Source of the DNA: Alphaproteobacteria bacterium UBA2903
GTDB lineage: Bacteria > Pseudomonadota > Alphaproteobacteria > CAAGCB01 > CAG-977
Assembly (NCBI GenBank): GCA_002349565.1
Contig: DEDN01000033.1
Span: 32,904 to 77,451 of the forward strand
DNA: 44,548 nt
Direction: 5' to 3'
In this document: positions 31,848 to 38,159 of the stretch, in pieces
Numbering within the stretch: position 1 is the stretch's first letter
Layout of the letters: every line of letters starts with the position of its first letter
Program-made: the position numbers and the translations under genes
The notes under the pieces: model-generated
The model's input: the letters and a program-made list of their open reading frames with translations, nothing else
Told to the model about the DNA's origin: nothing
Database searches by the model: none

Positions 31848-32095
31848 AGTTCATAAATCACATAGTGTAATGATCCTTCTGACCTTTAAAGCTGTCCGCG
31901 GGACGACCTCTGAACATACGTCAAAAGCTCCCCGAACCATTGTCAGATTCGGGGATATTCTCCGCATTTACATTCAAGCAAAGCGGATTACGGCGCATAT
32001 CTGGCACCGACACTATGGAGAGCTTATGAAGGCTCCGCGCCCGCCAAGGCGCTTGTTCGTCGAAACGACAAACCTTTTTACAGAGTAGCATAATT
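31842..32095 (-). ncRNA. Candidate structured leader or small RNA upstream of the restriction-modification gene
   Basis: The 31855-32180 stretch has no convincing gene. On the minus strand it is rich in stems: GTTTGTCG with CGACGAAC (around 32056-32074, loop TTT), GCGCC with GGCGC (about 32037-32053), and a 7-bp stem CCCCGAA with TTCGGGG (31954-31948 with 31936-31930). A long-range 8-bp match, TCGGGGAG (31935-31928) with CTCCCCGA (31849-31842), competes with that stem. The 3' end runs into the terminator at 31826-31840. I compared it by eye with tmRNA, RNase P RNA, SRP RNA and 6S RNA and recognised none. No strong promoter was found; TTGTAG (32109-32104) with TACTCT 16 nt later is a weak candidate. 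Confidence 0.45.
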
Positions 32096-32179
32096 ACACA
32101 GCTCTACAAGGATTTTTTTACCTTAATCCGACTACCGTTTCGCAGTATTGACCATTCGTAAACTTCAACGGTGTTTGTT

Positions 32180-32188
32180 TGATAAAAT
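32180..32188 (+). promoter_or_regulatory. Extended -10 promoter candidate of rplY-pth-ychF-trmL
   Basis: TGATAAAAT gives an extended -10 (TGn followed by TAAAAT) about 100 nt before the rplY start. The -35 region is poor, as extended -10 promoters tolerate. It leaves a leader of roughly 90 nt. Confidence 0.45.
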
Positions 32189-32232
32189 CGGTTGCTTTTC
32201 GCGCTTAAACGGTGTAAACAGACTCCGTCAAG

Positions 32233-32256
32233 GTTCGACACCCCTGGAGGTCGAAC
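32233..32256 (+). promoter_or_regulatory. Hairpin in the rplY leader
   Basis: GTTCGAC (32233-32239) pairs exactly with GTCGAAC (32250-32256); the 10-nt loop is ACCCCTGGAG. It ends 31 nt before the rplY ATG. GACTCC just upstream (32221-32226) can compete for the GGAGGTC part. There is no T run, so it is not a terminator. A role in feedback by L25 is speculative. Confidence 0.4.
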
Positions 32257-32287
32257 AGACTTAATCATATCAAAAGGATTTGAAATT

Positions 32288-32932
32288 ATGGCTAAAACAG
32301 TCAATATCCGCGTTAATGAACGCAAAACGGCAGGTAAGGGGGCGGCTCGTGCCGAACGTCGCGCAGGTTTGATTCCCGGTGTTATCTACGGTGAAAAGAA
32401 AGAACCCGTGATGTTTTCGATTTCCGCTCTGGATTTGGATGCGCAGCTGCGCCAGTCCGGTTTCTGGACCCGCCAGTTCGAAATCGAAGTCGGCAAAAAC
32501 AAATATCACGCCATTTGTCAGGACATTCAGACGCACCCGATTACGGATCGTCCGATTCACATCGATTTCCTGCGTGTTTCCGCAAACACCGAACTGCAGA
32601 TCGAAGTCCCCGTCATGTATGAAAACGAATTGGCGGCTCCGGGCTTGAAGAACGGCGGCGTTTTGAACGCGATTTACCGTTCTATCGAAGTCATGTGCAA
32701 ACCCAAGGATATTCCCGAAACCTTGTTCGTTGATTTGACGGGCTTGGAAATGGGCGATGTCGTGAAATTGGGCGACATCAAGTTCCCCGCCGGCGTCAAA
32801 CCCGTCGAAGACTTGGATACCACGATTGCGGCGATTGCTGCGCCTGCGGCTGAAGAAGTCGAAGAAGCTCCTGCTCCCGCGGCTGATGCTGCGGCTGCTC
32901 CCGCTGCTGCTGCGGCTCCTGCTGCGAAGTAA
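32288..32932 (+). CDS. rplY: 50S ribosomal protein L25/Ctc
   Basis: A 214-residue long-form L25 (Ctc type) that binds loop E of 5S rRNA in the central protuberance. The start VNIRVNERKTAGKGAARAER and RRAGLIPGVIYG are family-specific; the second domain (PVMYENELAAPGLKNGGVLN, then FVDLTGLEMGDVVKLGDIKF) marks the Ctc form. The last 35 or so residues are an Ala/Pro/Glu low-complexity tail, common in alphaproteobacterial L25. AAGGA lies 9 nt before the ATG at 32288. It heads the rplY-pth-ychF cluster. Confidence 0.97.
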   Translation: MAKTVNIRVNERKTAGKGAARAERRAGLIPGVIYGEKKEPVMFSISALDLDAQLRQSGFWTRQFEIEVGKNKYHAICQDIQTHPITDRPIHIDFLRVSANTELQIEVPVMYENELAAPGLKNGGVLNAIYRSIEVMCKPKDIPETLFVDLTGLEMGDVVKLGDIKFPAGVKPVEDLDTTIAAIAAPAAEEVEEAPAPAADAAAAPAAAAAPAAK

Positions 32933-32944
32933 GGATGATTGCCG

Positions 32945-33514
32945 ATGTTTTTGGTTGTCGGTCTTGGGAATCCCGGGGCGGAATATAAAGGCAATCGGCA
33001 TAATACCGGATTTATGGCGACGGACGAAATTGTCCGTCGCTATAATTTTGGCGCGTGGAAATCCCGCTTTAACGCGCAAGTGTCCGAAGGCGTGATTGAC
33101 GGTGAAAAAGTCATTGTTTTACAGCCGCAAACATTTATGAACAATTCGGGACAAGCGGTGCGCGCCGCAATGGATTTTTACAAACTGCCCGTTTCTCAAG
33201 TCATTGTTTTTCATGATGAAATGGACATTCCCGTTGGCAAGGTCAAAGCCAAAGTCGGCGGCGGCGCGGGCGGACACAACGGGCTGAAAAGCATTGACGC
33301 GCATTGTTCGCCGAATTATGCGCGCGTTCGCATCGGAATCGGACATCCCGGCGACAAAAATCTGGTTGTCAACTGGGTACTGTCGAACTTTTCAAAAGCG
33401 GACAAAGAAATCATCATCACGGAATTGGAACATGTTGCGGACGCTTTGCCGCAATTACTGGCGCACGGAACGGGCGAATTCACGTCCAAACTGGCACTGA
33501 TTCAGAAAGGATAG
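32945..33514 (+). CDS. pth: Peptidyl-tRNA hydrolase
   Basis: A 189-residue enzyme that frees tRNA from stalled peptidyl-tRNA. Catalytic elements are GLGNPGAEYKGNRHNTGF (Asn9, His19), QPQTFMNNSGQAV (Asn of the active site), VFHDEMDIPVGKVK (Asp) and GGGAGGHNGLKSI. I start at the ATG at 32945: AAGGA is 9 nt upstream, while a TTG six nt earlier would be too close to it. 12 nt after rplY and 3 nt before ychF, so clearly an operon. Confidence 0.97.
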   Translation: MFLVVGLGNPGAEYKGNRHNTGFMATDEIVRRYNFGAWKSRFNAQVSEGVIDGEKVIVLQPQTFMNNSGQAVRAAMDFYKLPVSQVIVFHDEMDIPVGKVKAKVGGGAGGHNGLKSIDAHCSPNYARVRIGIGHPGDKNLVVNWVLSNFSKADKEIIITELEHVADALPQLLAHGTGEFTSKLALIQKG

Positions 33515-33517
33515 GAA

Positions 33518-34621
33518 ATGGGTTTTAATTGCGGAATCGTCGGATTGCCGAACGTTGGAAAATCGACTTTGTTTAACGCTTTGACGTCGACTATGGCGGC
33601 GCAGGCGGCGAATTATCCTTTCTGCACGATTGAACCGAACGTCGGGCGAGTTGCCGTTCCCGACGCGCGTTTGGCGGTGCTGTCGGATTTGGCGAAATCC
33701 AAGCAGACCATCTACACGCAGCTGGAATTTGTGGATATTGCGGGCTTGGTCAAAGGCGCGTCCAAAGGCGAAGGCTTGGGCAACCAGTTTTTGGCGTCAA
33801 TCCGCGAAGTCGACGCGATTGTGCATGTCTTGCGCTGTTTCGAAGACAGCGACATTACGCACGTTGAGGGTTCGATTGACCCCGTGCGCGACGCTGAAAC
33901 CATAGAAACCGAATTGATGCTGGCGGATTTGGACAGTTTGGAACGCCGCATCGTGCCGTTTGAAAAGAAAGCGCGCGCGGGCGAAAAAGAAGGCAAGGAA
34001 ATGGTTGCCGTCATGCAGCCCGTTCTGGACGCTTTGCGCAACGGAAAGCCCGCCCGCACCGTTCAATTCGACGATGAAGAACAGAAAAAGATTTACAAAC
34101 AGCTGTTTTTGCTGACGTCCAAGCCCGTTTTGTACGTCTGCAACGTGGATGAATCGTCCGCGGCAACGGGGAACGAATTTTCAAAACGCGTCTTTGAAAT
34201 GGCAAAACAGCAGGGCAACGAAGCCGTTATCGTGTCCGCGGCGATTGAAGCCGAAGTCGCTTTGCTGGAAGACCCGACGGAACAAAAGGAATTTTTGGAA
34301 ACGCTGGGATTGGCGGAAACGGGATTGAACCGCGTGATTAAAGCAGGATACAAGCTGTTGGATTTGAAAACGTTTTTCACGGTCGGCCCCAAGGAATCCA
34401 AAGCGTGGACGATTAAAAACGGCATGACCGCGCCGCAAGCCGCGGGCGTCATTCACTCGGATTTTGAAAAGGGCTTCATCCGCGCGGAAGTCATTTCGTA
34501 TCAGGACTTTGTGGACTGCCAAAGCGAAGCCAAAGCCCGCGAGTTGGGAAAACTGCGTTCCGAAGGCAAAACGTACGTTATGCAGGACGGCGACATCTGC
34601 CATTTCCTGTTTAACGTTTAG
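33518..34621 (+). CDS. ychF: Redox-regulated ATPase/GTPase YchF (OLA1 family)
   Basis: A 367-residue Obg-family P-loop NTPase with an ATP-preferring G4 motif; it binds ribosomes and affects stress responses. Present are G1 GLPNVGKSTLFNALT, the CTIEPNVG region, G3 FVDIAGLVKGASKGEGLGNQ, and NVDE (in YVCNVDESSA) instead of NKxD. A coiled-coil insertion follows, with the TGS domain at the C-terminus (TVGPKESKAWTIKNG to GDICHFLFNV). AAGGATAGGAA precedes the ATG. pth-ychF adjacency is very widely conserved. Confidence 0.97.
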   Translation: MGFNCGIVGLPNVGKSTLFNALTSTMAAQAANYPFCTIEPNVGRVAVPDARLAVLSDLAKSKQTIYTQLEFVDIAGLVKGASKGEGLGNQFLASIREVDAIVHVLRCFEDSDITHVEGSIDPVRDAETIETELMLADLDSLERRIVPFEKKARAGEKEGKEMVAVMQPVLDALRNGKPARTVQFDDEEQKKIYKQLFLLTSKPVLYVCNVDESSAATGNEFSKRVFEMAKQQGNEAVIVSAAIEAEVALLEDPTEQKEFLETLGLAETGLNRVIKAGYKLLDLKTFFTVGPKESKAWTIKNGMTAPQAAGVIHSDFEKGFIRAEVISYQDFVDCQSEAKARELGKLRSEGKTYVMQDGDICHFLFNV

Positions 34622-34633
34622 AGTGTTTTAAGA

Positions 34634-35089
34634 ATGCGTCTGGCTTTATACGAACCCGACATTCCGCAAAACACGGGGACTTTGCTGCGTTTGGCGGCGT
34701 GCTTTAATCTGCCTGTCGACATTATCGAGCCGTGCGGCTTTATTTTCGACGACAAGCGCATGCGCCGCGCGGGCATGGACTATCTGAACATTGTCGATTA
34801 TACGCGCCACGATTCGTGGGAAAAGTTCTATGCGCAGCATACGGGGCGCATTGTTCTGCTGACGACCAAAGGCGCGGAACCGCATCACCGCTTTCAGTTC
34901 CAAGAATCCGACATTCTGCTGCTGGGGCGTGAAAGCGCGGGCGTTCCCGACAGCGTTCATCACGCCGCAGACGCGCGTCTGCGTATTCCGATGCGGGCGG
35001 ACACGCGCTCCATCAACGTCGCCATGGCAGGCGCGATTGTTTTAAGCGAAGCTTTGCGCCAAACGGGGCATTTCGACACGCTGGTTTGA
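34634..35089 (+). CDS. trmL: tRNA (cytidine/uridine-34 2'-O)-methyltransferase TrmL
   Basis: A 151-residue SPOUT-class methyltransferase that modifies the wobble position of tRNA-Leu isoacceptors. The small SPOUT knot shows ALYEPDIPQNTGTLLRLAAC at the start, LLGRESAGVP (motif 2) and RIPMRADTRSINVAMAGAIV (motif 3) at the end. The length is typical of the minimal TrmL. The ribosome site is weak (AAGA close to the ATG). It is 12 nt after ychF, so probably read through from that operon; the XRE gene is convergent 5 nt away with no visible terminator. Confidence 0.94.
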   Translation: MRLALYEPDIPQNTGTLLRLAACFNLPVDIIEPCGFIFDDKRMRRAGMDYLNIVDYTRHDSWEKFYAQHTGRIVLLTTKGAEPHHRFQFQESDILLLGRESAGVPDSVHHAADARLRIPMRADTRSINVAMAGAIVLSEALRQTGHFDTLV

Positions 35090-35094
35090 TTGCT

Positions 35095-35325
35095 TTAAAC
35101 CAATTTTCGAATAAACGCCGACGCATCCAATTCCAAACAGGCGGCAATATCCAAAAATTCAATCACATCCAGCCGCCTTTCCCCGTTTTCGTACTTTGAC
35201 ACATACGATTGCGGTTTGTTCAGCTTTTTTGCCAATAAAACCTGTGTAATTCCTTTGTTTTTCCGTTCTTGAATCAGCAAATTCAAAAACAGTTTGTAGC
35301 GGTCTGTAAAAACGGATTTGGTCAT
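35095..35325 (-). CDS. Small XRE-family repressor
   Basis: A 76-residue Cro/C1-type helix-turn-helix protein: RKNKGITQVLLAKKLNKPQS then SYVSKYENGERRLDVIEFL, the standard five-helix XRE domain, with almost nothing else. The chosen ATG at 35325 (MTKSVFTD) has AAGGA 7 nt upstream; an upstream in-frame start would add 18 non-conserved residues. It diverges from a three-gene envelope cassette and, by position, is likely to repress that promoter and itself through the inverted repeat at 35370-35390. Such lone small XRE genes are typical of accessory or mobile DNA. Confidence 0.9.
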   Translation of the reverse strand: MTKSVFTDRYKLFLNLLIQERKNKGITQVLLAKKLNKPQSYVSKYENGERRLDVIEFLDIAACLELDASAFIRKLV

Positions 35326-35343
35326 TGTTTCATCCTTGTCTGC

Positions 35344-35390
35344 TTGACAAGGATAAAATCCCGTTTTAGAATATCCCAAATTAGGATATT
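35344..35390 (+). promoter_or_regulatory. Near-consensus promoter with overlapping repressor operator
   Basis: TTGACA (35344-35349), a 17-nt spacer and TAGAAT (35367-35372) form an almost ideal sigma70 promoter for the lipoprotein gene. The inverted repeat AATATCC-N7-GGATATT (35370-35390) covers the end of the -10 box and the likely start site, ideal for repression by the divergent XRE protein. A smaller repeat, GGAT-AAA-ATCC (35351-35361), lies in the spacer. Confidence 0.75.
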
Positions 35391-35410
35391 TCAGCTGTAG
35401 GGGATTTTTA

Positions 35411-36085
35411 ATGAAAAAACATTCCGTTGTTTTGCTGATTCTTTTTTTGGCATCGTGCCGTTCGTTGACATTTCAAGATATGAGGCTGAACGATGCAAGC
35501 TCTCAATCGTTGCCGCCGCTTGAGTCGATTGTCGATGCGGCAAGTTTGGAAAATGCGTATTCGGCGGGGAAAGTGACCGTTGATACTTATTATTCTCCGT
35601 ATAGCCGTTACGGAACTTACGGTTCTTCGACCGGCAGAATTGTAAAAGATCCCCGTGTTCAAGATGCCGTCAACTTGTTTCAGCGCGATGTAAAAGAAAA
35701 CTTGACCCGTTCGGCGGGACAAACGGCGGGTTTTATCAGAATGAAAATTCTGAATTCGTCAGAAAGCCGCTGTTTTATATGCATGTTCGGCTCAATGCTG
35801 ACCGCATTTACCGTCAATTTGTTTGGTGTCCCGCTGGATTATCATTCTCAAATAACGGAATACGAATTTGAAATTTTCGATGTCAACAAAAACCCCGTAG
35901 CACGCTATGTCGAATTGACCCGAAGCAAAACCCCGATAGCCTTGTGGCGCGGCTATGTTCCAGCAACCGCTGAACGCCGCGACGCGCTGATGACTTTGAA
36001 ACACGCTTTGTTCAATCTGCACCGCAAAGTCCAGCGCGACTTTACGCAAATCAACAACAATTTAGCAAAAGGAAACGCCCAATGA
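35411..36085 (+). CDS. Lipoprotein of unknown function in the XRE-controlled cassette
   Basis: A 224-residue predicted lipoprotein: MKKHSVVLLILFLASC gives a short signal and lipobox LASC (Cys16). A Tyr/Ser-rich stretch (TYYSPYSRYGTYGSSTGR) precedes a helical region and a weakly hydrophobic segment (CFICMFGSMLTAFTVNLFGV, about residues 120-139). The C-terminus is helical and basic. I recognise no domain. AGGGG lies 7 nt before the ATG. The stop overlaps the next start (ATGA). The promoter and operator directly upstream indicate it is the first gene of a repressible operon. Confidence 0.8.
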   Translation: MKKHSVVLLILFLASCRSLTFQDMRLNDASSQSLPPLESIVDAASLENAYSAGKVTVDTYYSPYSRYGTYGSSTGRIVKDPRVQDAVNLFQRDVKENLTRSAGQTAGFIRMKILNSSESRCFICMFGSMLTAFTVNLFGVPLDYHSQITEYEFEIFDVNKNPVARYVELTRSKTPIALWRGYVPATAERRDALMTLKHALFNLHRKVQRDFTQINNNLAKGNAQ

Positions 36086-36351
36086 GCAGAACAAACGAAA
36101 TGAATGAAGAATTGAAAGAAATTGCAACGGACATTCTGTTGAAAATCGAGGCAATTAAAACCTGTCCGATTCACGACGACATCTTGTTAGACCAATATTT
36201 TGGTGAAGACGAATGCTATGCCAGAGCAACAGCTTTGTACAAAAAAGAATACGGTTCTCATCTTCCGTATTCGTTTGAGGCGTTTCACGATGCCATAAAA
36301 GAAGTTTCATCCGAAACATATGATGAATGTCCGGATTGTGGAGAGGAGTAA
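36082..36351 (+). CDS. Small protein with C-terminal Cys pair, unknown function
   Basis: An 89-residue acidic protein (MNEELKEIATDILLKIEAIK at the start) ending in ECPDCGEE; this CxxC, with an upstream Cys/His in KTCPIHDD, could bind zinc. No signal peptide or membrane segment, so probably cytosolic. It overlaps the lipoprotein stop by ATGA, and its own stop overlaps the next start as TAATG, so the three genes are tightly coupled. Family not recognised. Confidence 0.75.
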   Translation: MSRTNEMNEELKEIATDILLKIEAIKTCPIHDDILLDQYFGEDECYARATALYKKEYGSHLPYSFEAFHDAIKEVSSETYDECPDCGEE

Positions 36352-37004
36352 TGACGATAAAGAAAGTTTTTTGCGTCGTTACATTTTATTTATGTTTTAT
36401 GGCTATGCCTTGTTCAGCTGAACTCATAGTAACTCCTTGTTCTATGGAAGGAATGCTATGTTATCTTCGTTCTTCTGAACTTCACCCTGAAAAAATTGAA
36501 TTCAGAGAAAATTCGTCTTCAGATTCAAAACTTGTAAAAGAAATTGAATCCGGCGCTCCAATCAGGGTACGCCTTCTTGAACGAAAGATATACCCTTTGG
36601 ATCTTTCTATAAATCGTTTTAAAGACGAAAATTGGGGACGAGTTGAATATGAAATAATGAATGCAGAGGGGACGACAGAAAAAATTATCGGATGGATCTT
36701 TCTGGATGACGCTTATCGATTGCAAGAAAAAGATTCTCGTGTAGAAAATTACTTTGAGTGTCTTTCTGCTATAGAAAAAAAAGTGTGCATAGATTTATTT
36801 TTAAACAGACCTGCGTTATACGGTTTTCTTAGAATAGAGATTTTAGGAACAGGGCGCAGCAAATTATTCTACTTTAATTTCTATAATAGCGAAAAGAAGC
36901 TAATTGAGATTTATCGCCAATTCCCTGAGTTTAATCGTCCACTCGCGGAATTGGGGGATTACTTCTTTAATAGAAAAGAGATGTTTTCAACTCCGTATTT
37001 TTAG
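36351..37004 (+). CDS. Secreted protein with SH3-like region, unknown function
   Basis: A 217-residue protein with a signal peptide (VFCVVTFYLCFMAMPCSAE, likely cleaved after SA). The part around residues 45-120 resembles a bacterial SH3-type fold: ENSSSDSKLVKEIESGAPIR, then WGRVEYEI and IIGWIFLDDAY. The C-terminal 100 residues are unrecognised (EYFNFYNS-type aromatic-rich sequence in FYFNFYNSEKKL). GGAG lies 7 nt before the ATG. The gene is visibly richer in A/T than its neighbours, with codons such as AGA and ATA, suggesting foreign origin. A peptidoglycan- or partner-binding role is only an inference. Confidence 0.75.
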   Translation: MTIKKVFCVVTFYLCFMAMPCSAELIVTPCSMEGMLCYLRSSELHPEKIEFRENSSSDSKLVKEIESGAPIRVRLLERKIYPLDLSINRFKDENWGRVEYEIMNAEGTTEKIIGWIFLDDAYRLQEKDSRVENYFECLSAIEKKVCIDLFLNRPALYGFLRIEILGTGRSKLFYFNFYNSEKKLIEIYRQFPEFNRPLAELGDYFFNRKEMFSTPYF

Positions 37005-37011
37005 TCTTTCA

Positions 37012-37046
37012 CACAACCAGCGGGGAAAAATTTCTCCGCCGTTGTG
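37012..37046. terminator. Hairpin between the cassette and the cupin gene
   Basis: The two-part stem has outer CACAAC (37012-37017) with GTTGTG (37041-37046) and inner GCGGGGA with TCTCCGC around an AT-rich loop. There is no strong T run in either direction, so termination is plausible but not certain. Confidence 0.55.
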
Positions 37047-37066
37047 CTTAAATCACAAATAATCAC

Positions 37067-37396
37067 CTAAAACACGACCGTCAGCATCATTTTAAAGCGT
37101 TCTTTGCCTTTGACGGCGTGGGGATGATGCGCGGGCATGACAATGCTTTCGCCCGCGTTCAGTTCGAAGTCTTTGCCGTCGATTGTCAGAATGCCGACAC
37201 CGTCCAGACACGTCACAAACGCGTCGCCGTCGGATTGGTGCGTGCTGATTTCCTCACCTGCTTCAAAAGCGAATAAAGTAATGCTGACGGCGCTGTTTTG
37301 CACCAGCGTTTTGCTGACAATCTGTCCCGCTTGATAGTCCACTTGGTCCTTCAGTGTCAAAACGCGCGCTTTCGCGATATTTTTCAAAGGTTCCAT
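37067..37396 (-). CDS. Cupin-domain protein
   Basis: A 109-residue single-domain cupin. The beta-barrel motifs are FEAGEEISTHQSDGDAFV (His within the first motif) and GESIVMPAHHPHAVKGKERF (the second His-rich motif), enough for one metal site. Proteins like this are often small stress- or sugar-related binding proteins; substrate cannot be inferred. I start at MEPLKNIAKA (37396), with GAGAGG a few nt upstream, rather than 17 codons earlier. Single gene, with the dispersed repeat (copy B) upstream. Confidence 0.85.
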   Translation of the reverse strand: MEPLKNIAKARVLTLKDQVDYQAGQIVSKTLVQNSAVSITLFAFEAGEEISTHQSDGDAFVTCLDGVGILTIDGKDFELNAGESIVMPAHHPHAVKGKERFKMMLTVVF

Positions 37397-37468
37397 TTGC
37401 CCTCTCTTTCCTTGGGAAAGATACCCGTTTTTGCTTTGAACGTCCATATAGCCGAATGCTTTGCTTTA

Positions 37469-37524
37469 TGCCGACCAATCAAGGATTGCCGCGCCTGCTA
37501 TCGCAGGCTCGCAAGTCCGAGTTT
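37469..37524 (+). repeat. Dispersed palindromic element, copy B
   Basis: Second copy of the element at 13489-13544. Shared blocks are TGCCGACCAA, GGATTGCCGCG, CTCGCAAGT and CGAGT. The fold has outer TTGC (37486-37489) with GCAA (37511-37514) and inner CCTGC (37494-37498) with GCAGG (37503-37507). It lies between the cupin gene and the 3' end of grpE. Confidence 0.7.
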
Positions 37525-37537
37525 AAGCAGTATACTG

Positions 37538-38155
37538 TCAAGCTACGGTGTCAACGTGTTCCGCGGGCTGGTCGGCGCGAGGACCACCTTTGGTCACAAC
37601 AACCACCGCTTCACGCAAAACGCGGTCGCCGCCAATCATATAGCCTTTTTGCCATTCTTGGACAATCGTACCCGTCGGTTTGGTCGGATCATCGATTTCC
37701 TGCACGACTTTATGCTTGTTCGGGTCGAACACCAATCCGATGCTTTCGATTGCCGTAACGCCGTTCTTTTCCAACGCTTGAGTCAAATCCTTTTGCGTTA
37801 AATCAAGCCCTACCATCAGGTTTTTGATTTGTTCGTTTTCGCGTTCGGATTCGGGCAAAGCCGCCATTGCGCGCGTCAGGTTGTCGCCGACGGACAATAA
37901 ATCCTTGGCAAACGAGGAAACCGCGAATTTAGAGCGGTTTTCCAGCTCTTTTTGCGTGCGGCGGCGCAAGTTTTCCATTTCGGCTTCCGCGCGGACGTAA
38001 AGGTCTTTGAATTTCGCGGCTTCGGCTTTCAACGCTTCCAATTCCGCGTTGGCTTCCTCTTGCTTTTGTTCGGGCGTTTCTTCCTCGACAACGGGAAGCT
38101 GTTCGTCGTTTTCCATGGATTCTTCAAAATGTTCGTGATGTCTTTTGTGTGTCAT
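37538..38155 (-). CDS. grpE: Nucleotide exchange factor GrpE
   Basis: A 205-residue cochaperone that drives ADP release from DnaK. The acidic N-terminus (EEETPEQKQEEANAELEALK) leads into the long dimerisation coiled coil with RAEAEMENLRRRTQKE. The C-terminal beta domain has GVTAIESIGLVFDPNKHKVV and the family signature GTIVQEWQKGYMIGGDRVLR. AGGA lies 7 nt before the ATG, inside the last codons of hrcA. dnaK and dnaJ are not in the window. hrcA-grpE order is classical. Confidence 0.96.
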   Translation of the reverse strand: MTHKRHHEHFEESMENDEQLPVVEEETPEQKQEEANAELEALKAEAAKFKDLYVRAEAEMENLRRRTQKELENRSKFAVSSFAKDLLSVGDNLTRAMAALPESERENEQIKNLMVGLDLTQKDLTQALEKNGVTAIESIGLVFDPNKHKVVQEIDDPTKPTGTIVQEWQKGYMIGGDRVLREAVVVVTKGGPRADQPAEHVDTVA

Positions 38156-38159
38156 AACG

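Noticed and set aside
31870..32088. A 72-codon frame on the plus strand between the restriction-modification gene and rplY.
   Set aside because: No ribosome site, no family resemblance, and it lies on strong stem-loop sequence better explained as non-coding RNA on the other strand.
32226..32256. GGTTCGAC-like sequence resembling a tRNA T-arm.
   Set aside because: No acceptor, D-arm or anticodon arm can be built around it; it is better explained as a leader hairpin of rplY.
35095..35325. The XRE gene as the antitoxin of a toxin-antitoxin pair.
   Set aside because: Such antitoxins usually lie in the same operon as the toxin; here it is divergent and the neighbours have secretion signals, so a repressor role fits better.
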